A DNA stretch of 64,000 bases, taken from assembly GCA_050084515.1 (NCBI GenBank), contig CM114272.1:30504001-30568000 (forward strand), in the 5' to 3' direction. Below the pieces are notes generated by a model. That model saw only the letters and a program-made list of their open reading frames with translations, did not search any database and was not told the origin of the DNA. This DNA is from Blasia pusilla (lineage: Eukaryota; Marchantiophyta; Marchantiopsida; Blasiales). Shown here one piece after another: positions 46,894-58,470 of this stretch. Made by a program: the position numbers and the translations under genes. Numbering within the stretch: the stretch's first letter is position 1; the number at the start of each line of letters is the position of its first letter.

Positions 46894-48326
46894 TCCTCCG
46901 GGGTACACCACACAATGGGTGTGGTATCCAAGGGTGTCATCGTAGCACTCCCTGCTACCTCGGGTTCCTCAGACCCGTCACGCTCTGGTGCAAACGCCTC
47001 GCTCCACGCGGTCTGCACGTGCTCATCTGCCAATCGTTGAAGCTCCTCAGTCGAGCCCCACAGCGGCACCTCTCCTCCACGGAATGATGCAGCTACCATA
47101 ACACTCCTCTCCATAGAAATGTCAGGAACGGGAGTATCCTCTGCATGGACATGTCCCTCAATCAAATCACTAGGCCAAGTGATGGCACTGCTAAATGCTG
47201 CTAAGGTCGCCATCTCTCCTGGCCGTTGCTTGATCACTGCACCTGTGAATCGAACGGGTAATGAGCTAAGGCGCCCATCACCTGACTGCCATCTTGGTCT
47301 GTAGGACGCTGACTCCTCCCAGTAATCCAGGGAAAACCCCATCAAGTATAACACTGCTCCACCAACCAAGACGTCGTAGGACTCAACATCAGTCACTATC
47401 GCCTTGGCGCGCACCACGGACTCATCTGTAGGATGTCCCGGGCGAATCCTCACCACGACCTCGTGTCGGGTGATATATTGTGTGGTACTCGCTCCACCCA
47501 AGGATGTCTGTATCCGAAATGGACAACACTCCACATCGGCTCTCGTCAAGCCCAATCCTCTGAATGACGCTTTCCCCAACATCAAGGGTTGCGCTCCTGA
47601 ATCCAACAAGACGCGCTGCGGACTAAAAGCTCTACCTCCAGGACTCACCAAGTGGAAGACCTCTCCTCGGTTATCCAGCAACATAACACCAGGAGAAGCC
47701 ATGCCATGCTCTATCGCGGGTCTAGCGGGCATCTCCGCCATCCTAGCAACCGCAGCCTGCCATGAATCTGACGTGGACGGCCCGAGCATCCGCTCCAAGG
47801 GCAGGTCCATCACCTCCTCTGCAATCACCTCTGAACGTGATGCAGGAACTCCAACTCCGCGCTCACATAGTGAAGCGGCCAGCCGAAAAGCCTCGGCGGG
47901 CGTACCCCCCAACGTCACAACATCGGAAGCAGAAAATAAGGGAGTGCGGTACACAACGGTGGCCGCCCCCAACAACGTGCTCGACACATGCCCCTCTTGA
48001 GCATCAACAATAGGAGTCTTCGCACTCGCTTCTCCCATCGCCCTCCGTTCCTGCACACCAACAACATTACCAACTCTCCAGGAACTTTGATGAGGACCCA
48101 TCGATGGGGTCCTCATCGCTTCGGACAACGTAAAAGACTGAGGAAGCCTAGTCTGTCTTCTGGCTTCCCCTCCCTGTGGATCCAACTCTGCGGCTGCTCC
48201 ACGCCTCACAACTGCGGCGGCCTCCATCTGGGCAACCCCGCACATCCATCTAGGATCCTCCGGATCTCTCGCTGCTCCATATGATGTCGATGCCACAGAT
48301 CCGGCATCGGGTAACCTCAATGCCAT
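46815..48326 (-). CDS. Retropepsin polyprotein segment running into DNMT
   Basis: A 503-codon open frame. Residues 1-200 are low-complexity with a conserved EVMDLPLERM stretch that is also preserved in the older copy near 59440. Residues 238-350 are a retropepsin: VLLDSGAQPLMLG has the catalytic D-S-G-A (residues 242-245), and YDVLVGGAVLYLMGF is the downstream strand. Residues 478-503 begin the methyltransferase (motif I) before a TAG. Retropepsin normally processes gag-pol. The region between PR and DNMT (residues 350-475) has no recognised domain. The frame has no stop for 1.5 kb, so this segment is young compared with the copy at 58.5 kb. Confidence 0.85.
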   Translation of the reverse strand: MALRLPDAGSVASTSYGAARDPEDPRWMCGVAQMEAAAVVRRGAAAELDPQGGEARRQTRLPQSFTLSEAMRTPSMGPHQSSWRVGNVVGVQERRAMGEASAKTPIVDAQEGHVSSTLLGAATVVYRTPLFSASDVVTLGGTPAEAFRLAASLCERGVGVPASRSEVIAEEVMDLPLERMLGPSTSDSWQAAVARMAEMPARPAIEHGMASPGVMLLDNRGEVFHLVSPGGRAFSPQRVLLDSGAQPLMLGKASFRGLGLTRADVECCPFRIQTSLGGASTTQYITRHEVVVRIRPGHPTDESVVRAKAIVTDVESYDVLVGGAVLYLMGFSLDYWEESASYRPRWQSGDGRLSSLPVRFTGAVIKQRPGEMATLAAFSSAITWPSDLIEGHVHAEDTPVPDISMERSVMVAASFRGGEVPLWGSTEELQRLADEHVQTAWSEAFAPERDGSEEPEVAGSATMTPLDTTPIVWCTPEEGIRVLDLFGGISTGLAVVLQAGVRV

Positions 48327-49324
48327 AGCGGCAATCTGGTCTGTAGGCTGCTTTGTATCCCGGCGACCATCCCGGCCTCACGTCCGGCGTCTCCTCGGCG
48401 CGTCTAGGTTGTGGTACTCTACCTCCTCCACGGCGGCTCCACCACCCTGTTGGGCAACTCCGGCTCCTCGTCCCCAACGGGACCACCTGTGCCACGATCT
48501 CTAGGCCCACCCGGACCGGCTACTCGATCTGGTGCCCTCTCTGGCCCTCGGTCCGGACGTAACTCGGGATGTAAACCGAAACACCTGGCGTGTGTATGAC
48601 CATGCCTCGACAATAGTCACACTGATAACCTCCTGTGCGGACCATCTCTTCCTCCATCTTTGAGGCACACGTCCATGACTCGGCGAGTGCAATCGCGTTG
48701 ATGATGGGCTCCACCACATGACCAACAAGTAAAAGTAGGCGGTTCTTCCGAGCCGCATATGAAGGCGCAGTCTCGTGGGCACGGCCTCCCGGTATCCTCC
48801 CCGAGCTCGTGGTGCCACAATCGACCTATCTCGAGTCCACGTTTGCACAAGTGGTGCGAGACAATCGTGGATCGCTCTTGCCCCGAACCCATGGTGGCTA
48901 CGCTCTCCTCCGCCATGTTGCGCTCAATGTTCTCGGCGGTCCTAAAAACATCTCTCAACATAGGGAGGTGTTCATAAGAAGCACCCCTCCCGCACTTTTG
49001 TCCGCAGGTCCGGTCGAAATCACGTACCATGACTGGATAGCCTGAGCCTCTGTCACCCCCTGAGTGACGTTGATCAACCAACGCAAGCGAGTGTAAGCCT
49101 CACGCAAACTCTCACCCGGGCGCCTCTGGAAGTCGTGGATGCTCCGCAACTTCTCCGTCCGTACCCCTTGGTAGCTCGCCCTCAACTCAGCAAAGAACTC
49201 AACCACAGGGTTGAACCTGGGACGAACCCGATTAGACGGTGCAACAGCTCCCGTACGAGTGACTCCTCCTAAAACGTTGTCGTATAGTAAAATCAACCAG
49301 TGTGTAAACTCCTTCGTCATTAAG
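48327..49324 (-). pseudogene. Ty3/gypsy gag, C-terminal half with zinc knuckle
   Basis: The frame 49320-48955 carries FFAELRASYQGVRTEKLRS, HDFQRRPGESLREAYTRL and GVTEAQAIQSW, the retrotransposon gag core pattern. The next frame (49081-48617) has LRDVFRTAENIERNMAEE and the zinc knuckle FTCWSCGGAHHQRDC (C-x2-C-x3-H-x4-C). A further Cys pair (CDYC) lies near 48610. A frameshift near 49010-49060 separates the frames. Gag forms the particle and binds RNA. Confidence 0.8.
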
Positions 49325-50480
49325 TGTTCGATAGAATTTCATTAGTATTAAGTAAATTGGCTTAGAAAAAAGATATTCTTATGTTTAAACCTCTTTATGG
49401 TGCCTCTTTTATGCGGGCCCAACTTTAGGAAAAGAAGGTAATAAATAAAAGATGATTTTATAAAAGTAAAGTAGTTGCTTTAATGAAAAGCAAAAGTAGT
49501 CTTGGTTGGTGACTAGGTTAGTTGTGGTAATTTGGAAAATATCATGTGGGTAAAAGAGGATATTTTGGAAGAGATAAGAGGAAATCTACTTGTGTCAAAA
49601 TGTGATTGGCTAAGCCTTGAGAGGAAGCCATGTGGCACAAGATAAGATAAGCTCTATTTCGTACTCTTGTGGATCCCTTGTAAGTATATAAAGAGGAGGG
49701 ACCTTCAAAGGTTCATCACCTTCTATTCCACATCTTGAGTCTCTCGTGTCTCTCTTGAGTGTATGGCTTTGGGATTGCTTGCTCTTCCAATGAGAGTGGA
49801 TCACCCCTCTTGGGAGAGTAACTTGACCATGGTCTATTCTTCGAGAGATTTCTAGAGTGTGGTGTGTGTGTGTGGGGATGAGAGGTTTGTCACCGTATAG
49901 GAGTTTAGTCATACTAAAATAGCGGATGTTTTGGCTTGTTACTTCCCCAATGAGAGTGGATTACCCCTCTTGGGAGAATAATTCCGCCAAAACCCATTCT
50001 TGAGGAGAGTAGAGAATGTCTGTCAAGCATGGATAAGGATGGAGCACGAGTTGTGCCCGACTTGACTTTCCTTTCCTCAATCCTTACCATGTCAAGGTAC
50101 TCTTTGTAGATAGGCACTGGTTCACTCGCTATTTAGTTTATCACTTTGGGGAGGCGTTCATGAACCAGGTCATGCAATCTCCAACTCCGGTGATTCTTCC
50201 TATTGTCACATATGGAAGGACATGGGATTGTACTTTGTATGTCCTTATATAACGATCCATGGATGTCAATAGGCCTGCTCAAGTAGGGTTTAACACTAGT
50301 TGTGCTATCTTCCTCGTGTACAAGCGTAAAATAGTTTATAGGGATTTTATAGTTAGGAATTTTTGGGTCCGATGTTACGAAGAAGTGATCGCCTCGGCAC
50401 TTCCATTTGTGATACCTGTCGTGAGAGAATGGAGAGTATATATCATAATTTTGTATTGAAAAAGGAGAACTTATTAGAGA
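49325..50480. mobile_element. LTR-like insertion splitting gag
   Basis: AT-rich non-coding sequence interrupts gag between its N-terminal part (above 50483) and core (below 49320). It contains a TATATAAAG box at about 49685 followed by pyrimidine-rich sequence, and two copies of CAATGAGAGTGGAT plus CCCCTCTTGGGAGA, about 170 bases apart. This fits a solo LTR of another element on +. I could not fix its ends or a target-site duplication. Confidence 0.5.
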
Positions 50481-51170
50481 GTTCACCTTGCATCGACCGC
50501 ATCTACCGCAGCTAGAAGGCCCGCCCTTGCTCGAAGAAAGACTCTCGACACGACAACGTCACTAGTGGAAGAGGCAATAGCCTCTCCTGACTCCTCCTCC
50601 TCATCTGGGAACGGCTCCGTCCATGACACATAATATGGGTCATAATAGAGCCTCCACGCCTCGATCTCACATGCATATCTTTGAGAGAACTCATGGTAAT
50701 CGTCCATGGGCGCTCCCTCTAAATGCTGGAACATACCGTTCCATGCTGTAAATGGGTTGAACTCTCTGGAGTTCCTGGCCCGCTAGGAGTCGCACCAACT
50801 CCTAAACTCTGCTATAAAATCGTGCAACTCAATCGCGCCCTCATCGCACTGAAAACCTACACGGTCCTCTACCCCGGTCGTCCATCTCGTACGCCCAATT
50901 GGTAGGACCACTCACAACGTGTGGCGATGTGCTCACAAACTCCTCTACATCCTCCCCCTCGTTTGACGATGACACAGAAGGAGGTCGAGGTGGTCCCTCA
51001 CGTGGAGACCCTCGGAACCTCGCGCCACTCCGCGTAAAACCTCTAGAGCTACTCTCGGGTTCACCACCTTGCCTCTCAAAGTCCCGAACGGACTCCGTGA
51101 TGACCCTCGTGCCCCTCTCACTTGATCACTCTGAACCTCGTGAGGAATCCCTCAATCACTCATCCTAAAC
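50481..51170 (-). pseudogene. Gag N-terminal part
   Basis: The minus frame 50734-50483 reads FQHLEGAPMDDYHEFSQRY, then CEIEAWRLYYDPYY and an acidic PDEEEESGE patch. The upstream frame at 50740-51100 is broken. Placement before the gag core on the same strand supports gag, but I do not recognise a named domain. Confidence 0.5.
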
Positions 51171-52720
51171 ATGCGGCACTCGATCTACACTCTCTCTCCC
51201 CGAGACGTGTAACGTGCGGCAACATGCGGCGTGGTGCGGCAAATCGACCAGGCTATCATCTCATCGACAACCTACCCTCAACTCCGGACATCCCACACAG
51301 TCTATGTCCCTAGACCACATACATAAATGATGCTCTCAAAGATCCACACACCCAATATCCCCAAATCAATCCCAGAATCCCTCACACGTGCAGGGTAAAG
51401 GACCATAATGGGTAACCTGAACACATGTCGATGTCGCTCCTCAGCAACTGCAAATCTCGACCCCAACTCGATCGTGGAGACAACTCCTCCAATCAGCAAG
51501 TCATACTCCTCCCGTCGATGTTGCTCAAAACTCCTCGATAGACAATGCGGTCCCAACGAACGGTGCGGCGTTGCGGCGCCACGCAGGCGGCTCTGAACGG
51601 CACGGCCCTCGATGGTGGGATGCGGCACTCGGCGGCATACCATCCTCAATCAATAATAATCCCACACTCTGCTCCACAATGACGGTGCAGCTCTGCGATC
51701 GAGACGGTGTGGTGCGGCCACGAGCGACACGGCACGGCAATCGGCGGCGCGGCAATCGGCGGCACGGCAATCGGCGGCGCGTTGCGGCTACGGGCGTCAC
51801 GGCACGATACCCGATCGTCGTCGAGCGGCTACCAATCACAACATAGCAGCATGAAATCAAAACTCAAACACCATAATTGGAGGTCATCTGCCATCACTGG
51901 TTGATGAAGAAACTGCGATGATGGTGGCGGCCAAAACAAAGTATGTGGTGGCGACGCAAGTCAAGGAATCAACGAACGTCGTGGAAGACCCTCCACTCCG
52001 TAATGGCGGCAATGGCACCCAAAGGGTGGACAATGGACGGTGGACCTTTGATAGTGACGGTTGACCGCTGATGGTGACGGCCGACCGATGACGGTGATGG
52101 TTGACCGTTGACCGTGACTATGATGGCGACGGCCGCCGCCGGTGTGGCGGCTGATTTAGGGTTTACACAATTTAACCCTAAAAATCGCCTAGCAATGGCA
52201 ATTTTACAAGATTGATCATAACTTTTTGCTCGCAACTCCAAATTGTGCATTGTTTGTTGCACAGCGTGCACAGCTTCATGATCTACGCCAGCATCAAAAA
52301 TATTTAGAATCGAACATTTCAGTAAAAACTGACGGGGACTGTCGTAAAGCCCAATGTCTCTTTCTCCTACACAAAATTCGGCAGCACTCCCGCGCTGATT
52401 TCTCCCAACGAAAATGTAACATTTGTAAAAATACAAATCAGCAAGCTACATGGTGCTCCCGAGAGCACCAGCATGGGGCAACCCGCCCCCATACTCAATC
52501 CCTATCAGAAATTGGGCAGCGCTTCCGCGCGCCACTCTTCCACACGAAAAATCGGCAAATGCAAAGAATAATGAAAGCAGCCCTTGCTCCGATGAGCACT
52601 CCCATGAGCCGCTGAACGGGGAACACGGTCCCCAACCTGCAAAAACAGCGAGTGACCAGCGAGTGACCAACGAGCTCCCCCATGAAGCTCTCTCATTCTC
52701 TCATTCTCTCATTCTCTCTT
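51171..52720 (-). other. GC-rich leader between LTR and gag
   Basis: No intact gene. At 51725-51785 a 15-base unit (GCGGCAATCGGCGGC) repeats about three times, and at 52020-52110 a TTGACCG-TGATGGTGACGG unit repeats. A minus frame near 51550-51302 includes EEYDLLIGGVVSTIELG, faintly like a retropepsin strand, so an older pol fragment may be nested here. I see no clear tRNA primer-binding site just after the LTR. Confidence 0.45.
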
Positions 52721-53236
52721 TGTAAAGTAAGTTCCAATCTCTCTCTACACCATCTCACACCATAGCTCTCAAAGGTGTGCACTCTCTCTCATGTCGAACC
52801 AAAACCACTCTCCTAATGAGAGGCTCGGGTTACACTCACAAGGCAAGGGACCATAGCTCCGCCGTCTCATGCCAAGAGGTTCAACAAAGAGAGAATGAGC
52901 TCTCAAGCTCTCTCTCCTTGAGGTATACCCCTCCCCTCTCCCAAGCTCTCTCCATGGTAACCTATTCTCCCAAGTCACCTCCTTGGCTCTTGACCTGATG
53001 TAGGAGGTCAAGGGACACTTACCAAAAATAGTAAGTCGATCATATACTCAAAATGGTACTTACCTAAAATAGTAAGTTCCTCAATATGGCTCCAAATGAG
53101 CCGAAACGAAGGGAAAACCTGCTATCTCAGGTTTCCAAGGGCCTCAACAAGTCACCCTCGACCTACTGGGCGTGTCCTCCACTACTCATGAAGGCACTCT
53201 ATTAGATCCCACCGATCTATCCTAAAAGACGTGACA
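52721..53236 (-). repeat. Inverted LTR lacking its first ~130 bases
   Basis: Reverse complement matches the LTR at 43098-43744 from TGTCACGTCTTTTAGG to the CA end at 52721, with few differences. The missing start corresponds to the truncated LTR piece at 43745-43853. Confidence 0.88.
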
Positions 53237-56200
53237 TTAGAAACAATATTGGGCTATAGGATATGTCTCCACTAGTGTTTTTTAGGCATACAATGGTGTA
53301 ATAAGAATGACCATACCTATACTATATGGTGCATCAAATCAAGGACTAGAAAGAGATGATGTTGTAGATGGCAATGAGGTGGCACATACCTTCGATAGTA
53401 AAGAGCTACCTAGTTTCAAGGCGAAAGTGTAATTCTTTTGAGAAGTGGGAAGGAATTAGTGGGGCATGCAAATTGATAAGTTGAAGATTTACATAATTTT
53501 AGCAGAGATTGGATGAGAGCCTAGAGGAGGCATTCATGCACATGCAATGACTAATCATTGCTAATCATGGAGTGATAGAGGCAGATACAGTTTAGCATTG
53601 TTGTGTAACATATAATGTATGCACGACGTCAAGTTGAGAGTTCTTAGTATAATTCATTTGAATCTTGTGGACTACATGTTAGACAATGTCATGAACGAAG
53701 ATCTTGCATCCAAATTATTGATGAAGTTAAAGAGCTTATACATGACGATGTCTTTGACATGTCAATTGTACCTAAAGCAAGAGTTATACATTGTACATAT
53801 GAAAGAAGGTAGAATCCAATAGAGCATCTAAATAATTTCAATCGAGTCATCTCTGAGTTATCCAATAAGGAGATAAAGCTAGAAGATGAAGGTAATTAAA
53901 AAGCGTTGCTATTTTTTATATCTTTGCATAGTTATTTTAAGCACCTAATTACTAACCTATTGTATGGGAAAGATATAATAAAGTTAGATGAGGTCACTAC
54001 AAAATTGTTTTTTGATGAGTTTGGAAATATGTTGAGCACTAAGTAGAAGAACTCATCTGCTCTTTTTTCCCGAGGTAGGCCAACTTATAGGAGTTAGAGT
54101 AAAGGTACATATAGATCAAAGTCTTGATCTAGAAGTAGCAATTTGAAACGTGGATGTCGGACCTATTGAAAGGTAGGTCATATGACTAAAGATTGTATAC
54201 AAGGCCAAAGGAAGGTCATGGATATGCCTAGGAACTTACTTAGAGAGAAAGCTTAGACCTCCAAAATAAGCTAGCGCAACAATAGAGAAAATTATGTACT
54301 AACACTAACTTGTGGAAGAAAAAGCTTCCATTATGTATCGATTATGGATTTTGGCTCTTACCAGATGTATCCTTGCAAAGAGTGCTTCTACACACATAGT
54401 AAATGGCTTGATGGAACTACCTTGATGGGGGAAAATATGCCATGCAAGATAGTAGGGATTGATTTTTCCATAGAAAGATGTTTGACGAGACTATTTGAAC
54501 ACTAACCGTGATTAGACATATCCTGGATCTATGAAAGAATATGACTCCTCTTTGTATGTTGTACGTTGTTTGCTTCAGCTAGGCAGAAAATTATAGAGTT
54601 TTAAGAGTTTCAAAAGGATTCTTGATTTTGATGAAAGGCCCAAAGGTTGGATACCTCTACAAGCTCAAAGGTGATGCCATTATAGGTGGAGCTATTGTAC
54701 TATCCATAACATATGGAGATGTAATAGACAAGACATAATTATGGCACCTAGCCCTGCAATTGGGTCACTATAGTGAACTATGAGAGCTATCAAAACTTCA
54801 CTCAAAGGAGTGAATTCTTGTAAGTTGGGTTTCTATGAGCATTGCGTGTTTGGCGAATAATGTAGAGGGAGCTTTAGTATTGGTTTACATCAGAGAGAGT
54901 ATGCTCTCAATTTTATACATAAATATTTATAAAATCTTGTGGATGACTAGCTACTCCAAGGGTATGGATTTTCTTCTTGAAGAAGAAATCAAAGGTCATC
55001 TCTATCATCACAAAATAGAACCTAATCGTAGAGAGGGAATCTAGTTGGAAGATAAAGTACATCTGATTGAAAATGGTGGAGAGTATCGGTCTAGCTAATT
55101 TGAAAAATATGTTCCATAAAGATGAAGGCATTATCCATCATTTCAACACTCTTGGTTCATTGTCGTGAGAATAGACATTGCTACCAACATACATCAGTTT
55201 TCATGTACACAAGTCTAAGATCCATCTAACTATGAATCCTAAAATATCTACATATGAGCGACGAGACAACCCCAATATAAAGTTGATATGAACCGTAAAC
55301 TCTGATGAAATCTGCAATCAACCGTGCTTCATTCAATCATCCATATCAATGAATTAGATACACATGGCTACAACATTAGAAGAAAGTATACAAATGACTT
55401 TGAATATATGTGTGATCTTTGATCAATCCTAGCCCACTCTTCAAAAGAGAATCCATGCTCAATACATGCACACCACACTATATCATGGATCCCGACATGG
55501 GTTTGATCCTAAGGAAAATGAGCTTTGAATGAGCTTCATCCAAGATATACTTCCCCTCGGCACCTCTATGGGTGATCTGTACACATAGATAACCTCCCTC
55601 CTAGCAGGTGACTAATGACCTAAAGTACACCAAGTACTACTCCCTAACAACTACGCATGTGATCCCCTCATGAGACCAACTACCAATTAATCCTCGACCC
55701 TATAGGTCCATACATTGATGGGAGGGTCAACCTCTCCAAAGTTGCCACTCCTCATAAAGAGAATGATGACCTACACTCATAGATCACCTCATAAGAGCAG
55801 GTCACATATGACATCTCAAAATAGGGAAGTACAAGATCCCTCTAAGGCCTCGATACTATCTTGCCCTACACCTCATATACCATGATATCATCTCAACAAA
55901 ATGGAATGGCATTGTAAATGAACCATACATTGTTGGAAAGAGCACACAAAAATATTGAGCAATGCGAGAATGAAGAAGCTTCTTCATTCCCGCGTTTCTC
56001 AAGCGGAGTGAGAAAAGATATAAATATTGTGGATTATTTGATAATTTTATCTATTACTACTACTATTAGAAATTTCCTGTAAAGTTATAATGTGGTACTC
56101 ATGCAAATTACTCTACACTTAGAATGTTTGGATGTCTTGTATACATTCATATTCAAGAAGAGAAGAGGTCTAAGTTAGACCCAAAGGCTAGAAAGTGTCT

Positions 56201-58470
56201 CTTTCTAGGATATCAAAAGGGAATGAAAAGGGCATAGATTTCAGAATCGTAGTACATGCAAGATTTTTGTGAGAAGAGATGAGTCTTTTGATGAGAACTC
56301 TATATTGAAAGGCCATATTGCAAGTGAGGCAAAAGATCAGAGTCCAATGTTTAAGGCTATAGAGATGGAGGTAGACATTGGTGATAGGATTGCTTTAGAA
56401 TCGAGGTCTAAGAGTTTTATTGTAATTTAAATTGCACCAAAGCTTTGCAAGTCTGATGGATCTAGGAGATCCCTCGAGCGTTTCAATTTTTTTGATTCCA
56501 GGGATATTTCATTTGTCTTTCTTGGAGAGGGTGGTGATTTTTCATGTTATAGAGAGGCCTTAGAGATTTTGGAGCAGCCAACTAAGATGGGTGTATACCA
56601 TGGAGGAAGAGACTCCATCTCTGTGACACAATCATACTTAGGACTAAGTGCGGTTTCTTGAAGGTGAGAAGGCAATTGAGTGTACATCGATGGGTGTACT
56701 GGAGGAAACAAGAACTTCTTGAGACTAGTGGAGATAAATACAAGGAAAAACTTAAGGTAAAGAGATTGGTCTAAAGAGAAGGTATTGATTTCAATACAAT
56801 CAACTTTCTCATCAAAAGTAAAGATTTTTTTTCATTCCTTTATGGAATAGTATGATGTTGGAATTTCCTTCTTGCATGGAGAGCTTAAGGAGCAGATGTA
56901 CATGCAATATCTAGATGGATTTAAAGTACAAGGTAAGAGAAGGAAAACTTGGAGTATAAATTGAAGGAGTCCTTGTATCGATTGAAGCAAACTTCGAGGC
57001 AAATGTATAACATATTCCATACATTTATAACAATACATGGATATGCTTGCATTGAGTATGATTATTGTATGCATCTAAAGAAGACAGAGAGAGGTATTTA
57101 TTTTTATTACAATATTATCTCAGTGTCATATGTTGATGATATGTTCATCATCATTGAAAACATGAGAGATATTGTTCAATTGAAGAGACAATTGAGCAAA
57201 GAGTTAAGCATAAATGACTTAATTGGGTCCTTTTAAGAGGATTCTTAGAATAGATGTCCATAGACATCTACTCTACTCTCCCAAAGGAAGTAGTTTAAGA
57301 AGATGCTTGCAAGTTTGGCATGATAAATGCCAAATATTTAAGCACTCTTTTAGATGGTGATTTTTAGATAATCTTTAATTGATTTCCTTGTTAATAGAAG
57401 ATGAAAGAAGATCCATGTCGAAGGTCCAAAATTAAAGTGCAATTAAAAGTTTTATGTATGAAATGACATGTACTCAACCAAACATCTTGTATAAGTGTGG
57501 TTTGCAAGTTTAAGTGAAACGGAGGAAAACAATATTTGGAAGCAATAAAGTGGATTCTTTGCTACTTGAAGGGGACATGGGATACGTGAATCTTTTTCTT
57601 TAATGGTAGAGTGAATGGAGTTGGAGTTCTAGTTGGTTATATGTATTTTGATTTTGTAGGAGATTTGGACAAAAGAAGGTCTACCATATGTTTTGTGTAC
57701 CTATTGGTGGATAGACCATTTGGATTGAAGTCCATACAACATACTTCTTTAGCACAATGCACCATAAAGGCGAAGTATATAGCTTCATCAGGGGCATGTA
57801 AGAATTTTATTTGGCTATGGAGACTTGTAGTTAAGCTTAGCTTGTTGCTTGATGGAGTTATCCTACATTGTGATGATTGGAATACCATATACTTGGCTAA
57901 AAACAAGTTTTTCATATTTGGACAAAGAATATCGATGTTCAATATGATTTGAGAGGTAGTAATTGAGGGTTTGATCAAACTTCTAAAGATAGGTAGTGAG
58001 GAGAAAGCAATACATCTGTTGAAAAATATGATTTCGATGGAGAAGTTCATGCATTGTTTAGACTTGGTGCATGCTCTACATTCCTACACATGATGTTATG
58101 AATACTCTTATGACTTTCCTTATTATAATGGATAGAATATAAGAAAAGATGGAGGTTTTTATCTTTGTATCTTGTATTCTATCAATTATCAAAGTGATAC
58201 CATCTAGATCTCTAAATGGCGTGCTTACTCACCATCTATGATGGCCTAAGTGGGGGGAGGGGATTATTTTTTCAAGCCTTAGGCTTGAGGGGAAAGTCTT
58301 GGAGAGTTTGCAATGTACAGTATGTGCAAATTTTAGTAAAGTAACCGTAAAGTGTTTAACTATGGATGTATCTCCCGAACAGGAAGTGAGCCACATGTAT
58401 CATGTGTGATTTCTTAGAGTGATTATCTAATTTCTTCCAAAAACCACTACCACAAGAAAGAGTTGGTATG
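53237..58470 (+). mobile_element. Degraded Ty1/copia retrotransposon
   Basis: Gag (UBN2-type) at about 53600-54020 reads KLLMKLKSLYMTMSLT, LYLKQELYIVHMKEG and LLYGKDIIKLDEVT. A zinc-knuckle relic ends VGHMTKDC near 54180. A GAG-pre-integrase block lies near 54650-54800 (YLYKLKGDAIIGG, LWHLALQLGHYS). RT lies at 56950-57230 (ESLYRLKQTSRQMY, SVSYVDDMFIII) and RNase H at 57610-57950 (DLDKRRSTICFVY, CTIKAKYIASSGACK). A polypurine run GTGGGGGGAGGGGA at about 58251-58264 may mark the 3' LTR start. The gene order gag-PR-IN-RT-RH is Ty1/copia. Stops are frequent. Confidence 0.82.
55150..55890. mobile_element. Insertion nested in the copia integrase
   Basis: Integrase sequence is continuous up to GIIHHFNT-like codons near 55150 and resumes with QQNGMAL and MNHTLLERA near 55885. 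The ~740 bases in between match nothing in integrase. They hold TCAAC-type words at both junctions that could be a short target duplication. The inserted element is not identified. Confidence 0.6.

Larger units (their letters stand above)
45541..53236 (-). mobile_element. DNMT-gypsy copy 1, half B: LTR-gag-PR-DNMT (inverted)
   Basis: Reading on minus from 53236: LTR without its first ~130 bases, a GC-rich leader, gag with a zinc knuckle, retropepsin and a C5 DNA methyltransferase. RT is absent because LTR-like repeat A cuts the element at about 45540. Homology to 58.5-61.1 kb (shared motifs EVMDLPLE and GWPC) ties it to the same family as half A. Confidence 0.85.

Noticed and set aside
46173-48284. 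Long + strand ORFs over 46.2-48.3 kb
   Set aside because: Shadows of the minus-strand retropepsin-DNMT frame; the domain motifs are only on minus.
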